Assembly (NCBI RefSeq): GCF_002410825.1
Contig: NZ_DHOS01000010.1
Span: 102,270-166,269, forward strand
DNA from: Proteiniphilum sp. UBA5384
Lineage (GTDB): Bacteria > Bacteroidota > Bacteroidia > Bacteroidales > Dysgonomonadaceae
Reading direction: 5' to 3'
DNA: 64,000 bases
The notes below the pieces were generated by a model. It was not told the DNA's origin and ran no database searches. It worked only from the letters and a program-made list of their open reading frames with translations. Positions 10,401-18,568 of this stretch are shown here, piece by piece. Numbering within the stretch: position 1 is the stretch's first letter; each line of letters opens with the position of its first letter. The translations under genes and the position numbers were made by a program.

Positions 10401-10725
10401 CTCTCCCTGGGTACATCGCATCGACTTTAGCTGGAAGCACGATTTTGTAGTTAATGCAGGCAAAGACACGCATAAACTGCAATTGAGCATGGATATCAAA
10501 AATGTGATGAATCTGTTCAATTCCAAGTGGGGCGTGGCTAAATACCTGAATCCGGCTATTGGTTCAGATCCTCGTATCCTCAAGTATGAAGGTGTGGATG
10601 CCGACGGCGTGGCTATCTTCTCCACACCTGCTGCCATCAATGGCGATACCAAAACATTTACCCCGAGTTACTCATTGGGCCAGTGCTGGTATGCTTCCAT
10701 CGGTATCAAATATATTTTCAACTAA
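7459..10725 (+). CDS. Oar-like TonB-dependent receptor
   Basis: This 1088-residue outer membrane protein has a signal peptide ending in VVQAQ (about 1-23), a carboxypeptidase-regulatory-like domain (about 27-108, SGRVTDADGVVIGATVIATH), and a TonB-box-like LDEIVVTATRT. The plug has TVDGANFNNNFGL and IAPYDVRQTNFIGGGVNAIT, which are typical of OmpA-related (Oar) TonB-dependent receptors rather than SusC. The barrel ends with YASIGIKYIFN, a terminal aromatic strand. The upstream in-frame ATG at 7390 lies in the promoter, so the start at 7459, just before the signal peptide, is preferred. The next gene, a lipoprotein, starts 21 bp after the stop, so the two probably work together. The ligand is unknown. 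Confidence 0.9.
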   Translation: MVKKLKFLALALTLMMATVVQAQVTTSTMSGRVTDADGVVIGATVIATHQPSGTTFGTVTNMEGRFNLNGMRVGGPYSVEISYIGYGTSTTSNITLSLGENYVLNAVLSEETTSLDEIVVTATRTKFSNEKTGAVTNITNSQITNLPTVTRSITDVTRLSPYGGDGMSFAGTDGRTANFTVDGANFNNNFGLSDALPGGGNPISLESIEELQVVIAPYDVRQTNFIGGGVNAITKSGTNTFKGSAYAYHRNENMRGDAVRNQQIAGARDKDRNTSYGFTLGGPIIKNKLFFFVNGEWAKTPTVVNRWRASTNGVAVPDNYISRTTESDLQKVSDFVKEKYGYETGSYTNFPADESNRKLLARLDWNITDQHRLALRYNYTKNVAWRSPNASSMDGGTTMSEARMSQASMAFANSMYSQDNLVHSFSFDLNSRLSDNLSNQFLATFSKLDDMRGSPSTEFPFIDILKDGQAYMSLGYELFTWNNAVHNNVWNIKDELTYYLGNHKIVGGLAYEYKMADNAYMRSGTGYYRYTSLDDFLNGGVPEVVNLTYGYDGEKKPVARVRTNKIGVYVQDDWSVNENFKLSYGLRIDGLFFNNSDLMTNNAIKEIDYFGRHIDTGKWPSANVILSPRVGFVWDTFGDKSLKVRGGTGLFSGNLPLVFFTNMPTNGGMVQYQAQINAANAAKNGFTMNEFAGGLVTDANGKANISALYDKLASLGYLTTISPETGSTPSSIAAVDPKFKMPQVWKISLATDYAFPTPFPSSVTVEGIFNKTINGVCLTDWSTPSAGGFARFNGVDNRPIYPAGYRINTPAFVLDNTSRGYGWSANITLNAQPTEHISVMAAYTHTVAKDVTGMPGNNAESAFRYVPTVEGPNHIRLHNSQYNTPDRIVASLTAHDKSGNHYSFIYEGWRGGSSYSYMMVNDINGDGYNYDAIYVPTDKEVADNQFRFVTEDDKTRFMDYVHANSYLKDRQGKYAEAYSLYSPWVHRIDFSWKHDFVVNAGKDTHKLQLSMDIKNVMNLFNSKWGVAKYLNPAIGSDPRILKYEGVDADGVAIFSTPAAINGDTKTFTPSYSLGQCWYASIGIKYIFN

Positions 10726-10746
10726 TTCATTAAAAGTACAGGCAAT

Positions 10747-12276
10747 ATGAACTTAAAATATTTATTCCCGTTATTTATCGTAATGCTGACCTTGATGGTG
10801 AGTTGTGACGATGACGAATCTATAACGTTGCTCGATGAAATCCGGGTATCGTCGTCTTATGTCTCCATTCCTGAAGCAGGTGGTTCAGCAACCATTACCG
10901 TAACGGCCAAAGAGAACTGGACAGCTGAGAAAGTAATGACAGAGAAAGATTCAGTGAAATGGCTGACGATCTCCTCCGCTACCGGAAGTGCCGGTGAAAC
11001 AGAACTGAAATTTACTGCCCCCTCGGCCATCGATGGGCGCACTGCGGAGGTTTTATTGAAGAGTGCCGGCCAAACGCAGAGAATCAATATCATCCAGGGA
11101 TTAGCGCAAATATCCGAAGTCTCCGTAGCTGATGCGAATGCCGGTCCCGATGGAAAAACTTTCCGGGTTACCGGTGTTTGTACCTCAATAGCAAATACAG
11201 TGTATGGTAACTGGTATCTGGCGGATGAAACAGGCACCTTGTATATATACGGTACCCTTGACGCGAAGGGAGGGAAGCAAAACTTCCTGAGTCTTGGCAT
11301 TGAAGTGGGAGATGAAGTGACCATTGAAGGACCGAAATCGACCTACAACAGTTCTCCTCAATTTGTGGATGTAACGGTTATCCAGATCACCAAATCACTG
11401 ATAAAGGTCGATTCTGTGGAGAACGAGGTGCTTCCCATCGAAGGGGGTGAGTTCACTGCATTCCTTACCTGCAAAGGGCAAGGCGTATCGGTAGATATTC
11501 CTGAAGATGCCAAATCCTGGTTGTCAATCTCTTCTATCGAATCGGCAGGAACGAATGCCGTGGTGAAGTTCAAAGCCGCTGCCAATACCGGCGGAGACCG
11601 CGGAACTACTCTCATATTCCGTACTACCGATGGTTCTAAAGAGTATACTACAGAAACAACGCTTACCCAAAAAGGAGCGATTGTGGCAGCTACCGTGGCT
11701 GAATTCCTCGCCGCGGAAGTGGGTGACACCCAATATCGTTTGACCGGTGTGATCACCAGCATTGCCGATGATAGGTATGGTAATTTATACTTGAGGGACT
11801 TCTCCGGGCAAACCTATGTGTATGGTATCCAGGATTTCACTACGAAAGGCTTGAAAGCGGGTGACATCATCACCGTTGTCGGCAAACGTGGCGATTATAA
11901 GGGTACTCCACAAGTAATCGGTGCCGTTTTGGAAGAGGTTGTTCCCGTAACTGCCGCTACTATTACCGAGGTGTTGGCCAAACCCGATTCTAATACAGAT
12001 TACTTTATGATAACGGGTGAAATTACATTGATTGACAATTGGATATATGGTAATCTCTATTTGAAAGAGGGCGGCCGTGAGATTTTCGTGTACGGCTGTT
12101 ATCCGGGGTATGGTGCCACCGGCGATTTTAGAAAAAACCTGATAGCTGACAAAGGCATTAAAGTGGGAGATAAACTGACGGTTATTGGAACGAAGATCAC
12201 TTACACCAATAGTACAGCAGGAATATCAACAATTCAACTTACCAATGGTATTTATTTCAGCCACGAAAGTAAGTAA
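10747..12276 (+). CDS. BACON and OB-fold repeat lipoprotein (DUF5689-like)
   Basis: This is a 509-residue surface lipoprotein (lipobox LMVSC, Cys20). It alternates two module types. BACON-like beta-sandwiches lie at about 30-118 and 220-310, recognised by GGSATITVTAKENW and WLTISSATGSAGE. OB-fold/DUF5689-like units lie at about 120-215, 312-400 and 402-505. Each OB-like unit carries the same core: VYGNWYLADETGTLYIYG, RYGNLYLRDFSGQTYVYG and IYGNLYLKEGGREIFVYG. The gene follows an Oar-like receptor by 21 bp and ends before a strong terminator. BACON modules are often linked to glycan or mucin binding and OB units to nucleic-acid binding proteins; which ligand applies here is unknown. Confidence 0.85.
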   Translation: MNLKYLFPLFIVMLTLMVSCDDDESITLLDEIRVSSSYVSIPEAGGSATITVTAKENWTAEKVMTEKDSVKWLTISSATGSAGETELKFTAPSAIDGRTAEVLLKSAGQTQRINIIQGLAQISEVSVADANAGPDGKTFRVTGVCTSIANTVYGNWYLADETGTLYIYGTLDAKGGKQNFLSLGIEVGDEVTIEGPKSTYNSSPQFVDVTVIQITKSLIKVDSVENEVLPIEGGEFTAFLTCKGQGVSVDIPEDAKSWLSISSIESAGTNAVVKFKAAANTGGDRGTTLIFRTTDGSKEYTTETTLTQKGAIVAATVAEFLAAEVGDTQYRLTGVITSIADDRYGNLYLRDFSGQTYVYGIQDFTTKGLKAGDIITVVGKRGDYKGTPQVIGAVLEEVVPVTAATITEVLAKPDSNTDYFMITGEITLIDNWIYGNLYLKEGGREIFVYGCYPGYGATGDFRKNLIADKGIKVGDKLTVIGTKITYTNSTAGISTIQLTNGIYFSHESK

Positions 12277-12340
12277 TACAATCTACCGTAAGCAATGGTA
12301 AAATGCGGCATGACATAAATTTGTTGCGTGACAGATAATA

Positions 12341-12370
12341 AAAAACCCTCACAAATTTGTGGGGGTTTTT
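12341..12370. terminator. Bidirectional terminator after the BACON lipoprotein gene
   Basis: A 15-nt arm (AAAAACCCTCACAAA) is followed directly by its complement with a single T/G pair, giving a GC-centred stem flanked by A and T runs. It lies 65 bp after the lipoprotein stop and 115 bp from the convergent flavodoxin stop, so it can end both transcripts. Confidence 0.85.
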
Positions 12371-12484
12371 TATTGATAGTGTAGTGCACAATAAATAATT
12401 TAAAAGAGAAGAGCCCTTATGAGGACTTTTATTGGTCGATCTTCCGATAATATCATTTAATATCGTTTGATCGTTATAGGAAAA

Positions 12485-12991
12485 TCAATCCAGATATTGC
12501 TTCAGTGAATTCACCCAAGCGCTAACCCTGCTATCAGTTTTGTCGCTCTCATTGTCTTCATCCAGCGGTAATCCCACGAAGACGCCGTTACGGAGAGCCT
12601 GGGAATCGTCGAACGTATAGCCGTCGGTAGAGACTTCCCCTATGAAAGTACATCCTGTTTTGGCAAATTCATCATAAAGAATACCAAGAGCGTCGGCAAA
12701 CGTGTCGGGATATCCTTCACAATCTCCCTGCCCGAAGAAAGCCACAGTTTTGCCGTTCAGATTGAGTTTGCTGATTTTCGGGAAGAACGTATCCCAGTCA
12801 TCCTGCAATTCTCCGATACTCCATGTGGGGCATCCCAGCATAAGAACCTCCGCCTCCGGAAATCCCTCAGGGGAAACCTCGGCGATATCTTTTAATACTG
12901 GCGAATAACCGGCTAATTTTTCGGCGATTAATTGCGCCGCATATTTGGTGTTACCGGTACTGGAACCATAAATAATAGCAATTGACTTCAT
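12485..12991 (-). CDS. fldA: Flavodoxin
   Basis: This 168-residue protein is a long-chain flavodoxin, a small FMN electron carrier in the cytoplasm. The N-terminal IAIIYGSSTGNTKYAAQ is the FMN-phosphate loop. The isoalloxazine loops are LMLGCPTWSIGELQDDWDTF (about residues 50-69) and FFGQGDCEGYPDTFADALG. The length and the 20-residue insertion near the C-terminus fit the long-chain group. It is a single gene convergent with the BACON lipoprotein and has its own promoter (13021-13051). In anaerobes such flavodoxins replace ferredoxin when iron is scarce; that role is from family knowledge. Confidence 0.95.
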   Translation of the reverse strand: MKSIAIIYGSSTGNTKYAAQLIAEKLAGYSPVLKDIAEVSPEGFPEAEVLMLGCPTWSIGELQDDWDTFFPKISKLNLNGKTVAFFGQGDCEGYPDTFADALGILYDEFAKTGCTFIGEVSTDGYTFDDSQALRNGVFVGLPLDEDNESDKTDSRVSAWVNSLKQYLD

Positions 12992-13020
12992 AGGTTTATT
13001 TTTATATCAATTATTTTCTG

Positions 13021-13051
13021 CAAAGAAACCTCTTTTTATTGGATATGTCAA
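13021..13051 (-). promoter_or_regulatory. Promoter of the flavodoxin gene
   Basis: On the minus strand a TTG (13049-13051) is followed after exactly 20 nt by TTTCTTTG (13021-13028), one base off the Bacteroidetes -7 consensus TAnnTTTG. The ATG lies 29 nt downstream. Confidence 0.55.
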
Positions 13052-13274
13052 TAACCAAAAATGACTATTTTTTTTTCTAAAAAGTACAACTATCAGGGAT
13101 GGGTATTATTTCTGATGAATGCCAATTTTGTACCTTTTTTGTCTTCCCTTGTTTTTTAACAATTAAATTGAATACTTTTTTTTATTATTTTTCCCTTATT
13201 ATATATGAAATGGTAATTTCAAGATGGGAATATATTTCTAAACAACCTATATCTTCCTATTCAAGGCCAACATC

Positions 13275-13868
13275 ATGGAGACTGAACTGAAGAGAATGAA
13301 GAAAAAGAAAGGACGTGTAAACCTATTTGATCAGGATATAACGTTTGACGCAAATGAAGATCTGCTGGCATTCATGTATAGAATGTATGCGGATAATCTG
13401 TATGCGTATGGTCTGTCGCTTCATTCCGACATCGGCATAATAGAAGATGCCATCCATGATGTGTTTATTGATATCTACACAAATAAGCAAAGATTGGTCG
13501 ATATTTCTAATTTAAAACAATATCTCAAAACAGCGTTTCGCCACAGGCTTTTATTTTTGCTGCAAGGAAACAAACGTTATGTGGAAATTTTGAATGAAGC
13601 CCCAGATCTGTTTGCTGAAAAGAACAGTCAGGAAATATGGATTGAGAATGAAGAAGAGAGTGATAAGCAAAGATTAGTCAATCGCTTGTTATCAGGCTTA
13701 ACCCGAAATCAGCGGGAGGCTATGCATTTACGTTTCTTTGAGGGTCTTTCCTATGATGAAATAGCAGAGATTATGCAGATTAATTATCAATCGGTCAAGA
13801 CGCTTATATACAGGTCAGTATCTAAGATCCGGAATAAAGATGTATCGTCTCACTTAAATCGGGATTAA
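13275..13868 (+). CDS. ECF sigma factor of the polysaccharide locus
   Basis: This 197-residue sigma-70 family protein has region 2 in LLAFMYRMYADNLYAYGLSL and IIEDAIHDVFIDIYTNKQ, and region 4 in LSGLTRNQREAMHLRFFEGL followed by a helix-turn-helix, YDEIAEIMQINYQSVKTLIY. The N-terminal 25 residues are basic (METELKRMKKKKGR) and may be an extension. It opens a run of co-directional genes: fecR follows after 46 bp, then susC and susD. By analogy with other Bacteroidetes sigma/anti-sigma loci it drives transcription of the transporter and enzyme genes when the glycan is present. Confidence 0.93.
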   Translation: METELKRMKKKKGRVNLFDQDITFDANEDLLAFMYRMYADNLYAYGLSLHSDIGIIEDAIHDVFIDIYTNKQRLVDISNLKQYLKTAFRHRLLFLLQGNKRYVEILNEAPDLFAEKNSQEIWIENEEESDKQRLVNRLLSGLTRNQREAMHLRFFEGLSYDEIAEIMQINYQSVKTLIYRSVSKIRNKDVSSHLNRD

Positions 13869-13914
13869 GAGAAAAGGAAAATTAACTGAAATAAGATGAA
13901 TTTACAGATAGAAA

Positions 13915-15114
13915 ATGCGAATAGATTATACCCACTATAAAGATATTGATTTTTTGGATGATGATTTCTTCATTGAGTCCATGATTTCCCCGACTAGGGA
14001 GAGTGAGTTTTTCTGGTCTGAACTTATTGACAGGAAAAAGATCGATATCAATGAGTTCATAGCTGCCAATATGTTGTTAGACACAATAAGGAAAGGTCAG
14101 CATGAAGTGCCTCAGGTACGTAAAGATCGTTTGTGGGAAAGGATAGATACAACAAGAAAATCAATGAAAAACAAGCGTAAACGGATGCGTTGGTACAAAT
14201 ATGCATCTATTGCCGCCAGTAGCATAATCGTCATTGTCATATCTCTATTCATTCTTCTTGAGAAAAATGATATGCATTATAGTCCGGATATCGACTATAC
14301 TCAGTTTCGATCAATTCAGCAGCAGCCGGATCATCAGGAAATACGTATCGTCACAGGAGAGGGGCAGATAGAGATTGAAGGGAAGGAGGCAGAGATAAGA
14401 TATGATAGTACGGGATTGTTTACCGTGAACAATGAGACTGTAAATCCCAAAACTACTTTGCCGACAGAAAAACTATCTTACAATCAGTTAACGGTTCCTT
14501 ATGGGAAGCGGGCTTCCTTAACGCTTTCTGATGGAACCGCATTGTGGGTCAATGCCGGTACAACGGTTATCTATCCGACTACCTTTTCCGATCAGAAAAG
14601 AGAGATTTATGTAAATGGAGAAATTTATGCCGATGTATGCCGGGATGAAAAACGACCTTTCTTAGTCAAAACTGATCAGTTGGAGATTCAAGTACTTGGT
14701 ACCTCCTTTAATTTGTCGGCTTATGAGGAAGATGCCTTGAAACGGGTTGTTTTAGTGAGTGGAGTGGTGGATGTTACATTGAACGGCACAAATACACGAT
14801 TGAAACCTAACCAGTCATTTACATACACCGGCCAAGGAAGTAGTGTTGAAACAGTAGATGTGGAGGTATACACTTCGTGGCGTGACGGTATATATGTATT
14901 CAGGGATGAACCTATTGAAGATATTCTTCAGCAATTGGCCCGTTATTATAATGTAACCATGATATTACCACAGCAATCGTCAGGAGTTGTCTGTTCGGGT
15001 AAATTGGAGCTGAAAGAAGATATTTATCAGATACTTAATAATTTATCGCAAATAGCATCGTTCAGTTTTGGTATAAAAGGAAACGAGTGCAGAATAGAGT
15101 TTTATCATTTTTAA
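13915..15114 (+). CDS. FecR-family anti-sigma factor
   Basis: This 399-residue protein has an N-terminal cytoplasmic part, a basic KNKRKRMRWYK stretch, one transmembrane helix (about 95-115) and a periplasmic FecR domain. The FecR core shows LTVPYGKRASLTLSDGTALW, NGEIYADVCRDEKRPF and VLGTSFNLSAYEED. A C-terminal DUF4974 region (about 325-395) carries FRDEPIEDILQQLARYYNV. It lies 15 bp before susC, tighter than the equivalent gene in the 1-7 kb locus, so sigma, anti-sigma and transporter are probably co-transcribed. It should relay the STN-domain signal of the downstream SusC to the sigma factor. Confidence 0.95.
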   Translation: MRIDYTHYKDIDFLDDDFFIESMISPTRESEFFWSELIDRKKIDINEFIAANMLLDTIRKGQHEVPQVRKDRLWERIDTTRKSMKNKRKRMRWYKYASIAASSIIVIVISLFILLEKNDMHYSPDIDYTQFRSIQQQPDHQEIRIVTGEGQIEIEGKEAEIRYDSTGLFTVNNETVNPKTTLPTEKLSYNQLTVPYGKRASLTLSDGTALWVNAGTTVIYPTTFSDQKREIYVNGEIYADVCRDEKRPFLVKTDQLEIQVLGTSFNLSAYEEDALKRVVLVSGVVDVTLNGTNTRLKPNQSFTYTGQGSSVETVDVEVYTSWRDGIYVFRDEPIEDILQQLARYYNVTMILPQQSSGVVCSGKLELKEDIYQILNNLSQIASFSFGIKGNECRIEFYHF

Positions 15115-15129
15115 TTTATTTAATAAATC

Positions 15130-18100
15130 ATGAAGCAAGTCAAATTGGGGTTTAGACAAAAAAGAGTTTCAGTCATTGTAATGATATGCTTTCTACAATT
15201 GTCTTTCCTCTGGAATTCCAATGCACAGGCAATATCTATTCGTCAGACCGACAAGACAGTTAAAGAGGTTCTTCGTGTGATTGAGAACATCGGGAACGTG
15301 GTATTCTTTTATAATAACAGCGATGTGGACCTTAAACGGAAAGTCACTGTACAAGCGGATAATGAACCGATTGAGAAAATACTTGACCAGCTTTTTGCCA
15401 ATACGCAAAACAGCTATAAGATTGATGGACGGCAAGTGTATATCATGAAAAAAGCGGAAAAGGAAAAGAAGGTTGCCCAGCCACAGAAAAAAACAATTAT
15501 AGGACAAGTGACGGATAAAAACGGGGAAACAATCATTGGTGCCAATGTAATTGAAAAAGGGACTACCAACGGTACAGTTACCAATATAGATGGAAGTTTC
15601 AAGTTGTCGGTAGCTCCAAAAGCTACAATTCAGATTTCATATATCGGTTACCTGACGCAGGAGATCATAATTGATGATAAAAGCTCTTATGACGTTCTTC
15701 TTCAAGAAGATGCTAAGTCGCTGAATGAATTGGTGGTGGTGGGTTACGGTACCATGCGAAGGGGTGATTTAACCGGGGCCATCTCGAGTGTGCGATCGGA
15801 AGATTTAATGAAGACCAGCTCTTCCACCCTTGCCGATGCATTACAGGGAAAAATTGCGGGTGTAAGGGTGAATTCCTCTTCGGGAGAACCGGGATCGGGA
15901 ATCAATATAGAGATCAGGGGGGCCAACTCTATCAATGCCGGTAGTCAGCCGCTTTATGTGATTGACGGTGTTCCTATGGATGTCAATGAAAGTGAGGTGG
16001 CTACATCCAATATTGGTAATTCAACCTCCGGAAATCCACTGGCTTTTTTGAATCCTGCCGATATCCAGTCCGTTGATATACTTAAAGACGCATCGGCCGC
16101 GGCCATTTACGGGGCAAGAGGGGCCAATGGTGTTATCCTGGTTACCACGAAATCGGGCAAGGCAGGCAAGACCAATATCACGGCGAACTTATCGTATGGA
16201 ATCACGGAGATCACGAAACGCATTGATATGATTGATGGGCAGGAGTACGCCAATTACCGTTATGAGAAGGCGCCTTACAGCCGTGCCTGGGCTATGGATA
16301 CTGATGGAGATGGTATCCTCGATTCTCCCAAGAATGTCTCGCATTTGCCGAGTCATAACTGGCAGGATGAACTTTTCCGACAGGGAGCAGTTTCCAAAGT
16401 AAACCTCTCGATGCAGGGAGGGCGTGACAATACCACCTACACCGCTTCATTGGGCTATGAAAAAATTGATGCATTGGTAAAGAACAATGATTTTACCTCT
16501 TACTCGGGACGGGTAAGGTTAGATCATCAGGTGTCTGATAAGGTGAAAGTTGGAGCCAATATGCTCTGGGGAAAAACTCTGAATAAAGGAGTGGCTTCCA
16601 GTGGAGGAGGTGCTGGTTCGTGGGATGGATTGATACAGGAAATTTATACTTATCGTCCGGTATTGATCTATGATGAGTCTTCCGAAGATGAGCCGGTCAG
16701 CTTAATGTCCCAAATTATGGAATCTCATCGTGAAACCGATTTTAACCGTATTGTAGGGAATGCCTTTTTTGAGTATAATATAATGAAAGAATTGAGATTA
16801 AGAGTACAAGGTGGGGGAACAACGACCTCTTCTAAACTGACTGAGTTCTACGGTAGTAATACAACTTGGGGGCGTGTACCTAATGGCCGGGCTTCTTTAA
16901 GGCATACTCAGACTAATTCATTTTTTCAAACCAGCACATTGAATTATAATAAAACACTAGCCAAAGGCCACCACATTAACGGGGTTGCAGGGTTTGAGAC
17001 GAATACCTACAAGTGGGAAACTTTTTTCTCGAGGGCCGAAAATTTCGAAGACCAGTCGACAGGACCGTATGATATGACCAAGGCGCTTATTACCCATCCA
17101 ACCGTGACCAATATAACGGAAACAAATCGTATGTCCTTTTTCGGTCGGTTAAATTATACTCTCCGGAACAGGTATGTCTTTACCGGTACCCTGCGTGCAG
17201 ATGGCTCATCTAATCTTGGGCGAGGAAACCGTTTCGGTTATTTCCCATCCGTGGCTTTTGCTTGGCGGGCATTCAATGAATCATTCATGAAGAATCAGGA
17301 TCTTTTTTCAGATCTTCGTCTCCGGCTGAGTTATGGGGTAACGGGTAACGACCGTATCACTCCTTACCAGAGTCTAGCACAACTGTCACCGGTTTACTAT
17401 GCGAGTAACGGAAATCCCGTGTATGGTGTAGCACCTACAACGTCGGATAATCCATTTTTAAAATGGGAAACTACGAAACAGTATAACTTAGGGATTGATG
17501 TGGCTGTCTTGGATAGCCGTATCTCCCTTAATGCTGAAGCTTATTATAAGAAAACAACCGGAATGTTGTTGAATTCTGAGATTGCAGGTCAAACCGGTTT
17601 TATAAGACAATGGCAAAATATAGGGGATATGGAGAATAAGGGATTAGAATTTACACTGAATACCATCAATATGGATACCCGGAATTTCCAATGGAATTCA
17701 ACCTTTAATATCTACTTCAACAGAAATAAAGTACTTAGCCTTGGTGGTACGGCCGATATTCCTGTAATATTTGGAGATGGTTACTTAAGAGATGTTGGTA
17801 TAGTGAAAGAAGGACAACCTTTGGGAACAGCTTTTGGTTATGTCTGGGATGGAATTTACCAGATCAAGGATTTCTCCTGGCAGAATGACAGTGATCCACG
17901 TATTCCGCACGATGATCGTAATTATGTGTTGAAAGAAGGAATTCCAACTTTAACTGGTGCAGCTACAATACCGGGGGTATTCAAGTACAAGGATCTGGAT
18001 GGGAATAACGAGATTAATGCGGATGACCGTCGGATTATCAGTAATAGTAATCCCAAGTTTGCCGGAGGTTTAGCCAACGAGTTTACTTATCGTGACTTTA

Positions 18101-18549
18101 CGCTTCATATGTTTTTTGAAGGTGTATATGGTAACGATATATTCAATGCATTTCCTACACGTGTGGAAGCGGGACAGGGTGCAAATGAATATAACCTTAC
18201 GAGGGCTTACTGGGAGAATCGGTGGACACCGGAAAAGCCGTCGAATCGTTATGCGTCGATTACGAGTAACAATACAGACCAATACATTTCTACCTATTAC
18301 GTAGAGGATGGCTCTTACCTGCGTTTCCGAACACTTTCACTTTCGTACAATTTCAGGCCAAAAGTATTGAAGGCTTTGAGAACAAACAGCTTGAGAGTGT
18401 ATGCTTCCATCGACAACCTGTATGTATGGACGAATTACAGCGGCTTGGATCCTGATGTACGGTCTAGCAATAATCTTTTACCGGGATATGATCGTTTAGC
18501 ATATCCAAGAGCACGTACCTATTTATTCGGCATTGATATGACCTTTTAA
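15130..18549 (+). CDS. SusC/RagA TonB-dependent transporter with STN domain
   Basis: The 1139-residue transporter starts with a basic signal peptide ending NSNAQA (about 1-34), an STN domain (about 35-108), a carboxypeptidase-regulatory-like domain (about 122-195, GQVTDKNGETIIGANVIEKG) and a TonB box-like LNELVVVGYGT. The plug motif SVDILKDASAAAIYGARGAN is the classical SusC signature. The barrel ends with a YPRARTYLFGIDMTF strand. It sits between fecR (15 bp) and susD (19 bp), and should import oligosaccharides released at the surface by the downstream enzymes. The STN domain implies it also reports substrate to FecR. Confidence 0.96.
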   Translation: MKQVKLGFRQKRVSVIVMICFLQLSFLWNSNAQAISIRQTDKTVKEVLRVIENIGNVVFFYNNSDVDLKRKVTVQADNEPIEKILDQLFANTQNSYKIDGRQVYIMKKAEKEKKVAQPQKKTIIGQVTDKNGETIIGANVIEKGTTNGTVTNIDGSFKLSVAPKATIQISYIGYLTQEIIIDDKSSYDVLLQEDAKSLNELVVVGYGTMRRGDLTGAISSVRSEDLMKTSSSTLADALQGKIAGVRVNSSSGEPGSGINIEIRGANSINAGSQPLYVIDGVPMDVNESEVATSNIGNSTSGNPLAFLNPADIQSVDILKDASAAAIYGARGANGVILVTTKSGKAGKTNITANLSYGITEITKRIDMIDGQEYANYRYEKAPYSRAWAMDTDGDGILDSPKNVSHLPSHNWQDELFRQGAVSKVNLSMQGGRDNTTYTASLGYEKIDALVKNNDFTSYSGRVRLDHQVSDKVKVGANMLWGKTLNKGVASSGGGAGSWDGLIQEIYTYRPVLIYDESSEDEPVSLMSQIMESHRETDFNRIVGNAFFEYNIMKELRLRVQGGGTTTSSKLTEFYGSNTTWGRVPNGRASLRHTQTNSFFQTSTLNYNKTLAKGHHINGVAGFETNTYKWETFFSRAENFEDQSTGPYDMTKALITHPTVTNITETNRMSFFGRLNYTLRNRYVFTGTLRADGSSNLGRGNRFGYFPSVAFAWRAFNESFMKNQDLFSDLRLRLSYGVTGNDRITPYQSLAQLSPVYYASNGNPVYGVAPTTSDNPFLKWETTKQYNLGIDVAVLDSRISLNAEAYYKKTTGMLLNSEIAGQTGFIRQWQNIGDMENKGLEFTLNTINMDTRNFQWNSTFNIYFNRNKVLSLGGTADIPVIFGDGYLRDVGIVKEGQPLGTAFGYVWDGIYQIKDFSWQNDSDPRIPHDDRNYVLKEGIPTLTGAATIPGVFKYKDLDGNNEINADDRRIISNSNPKFAGGLANEFTYRDFTLHMFFEGVYGNDIFNAFPTRVEAGQGANEYNLTRAYWENRWTPEKPSNRYASITSNNTDQYISTYYVEDGSYLRFRTLSLSYNFRPKVLKALRTNSLRVYASIDNLYVWTNYSGLDPDVRSSNNLLPGYDRLAYPRARTYLFGIDMTF

Positions 18550-18568
18550 TTTTAAGACGATATAGAGA

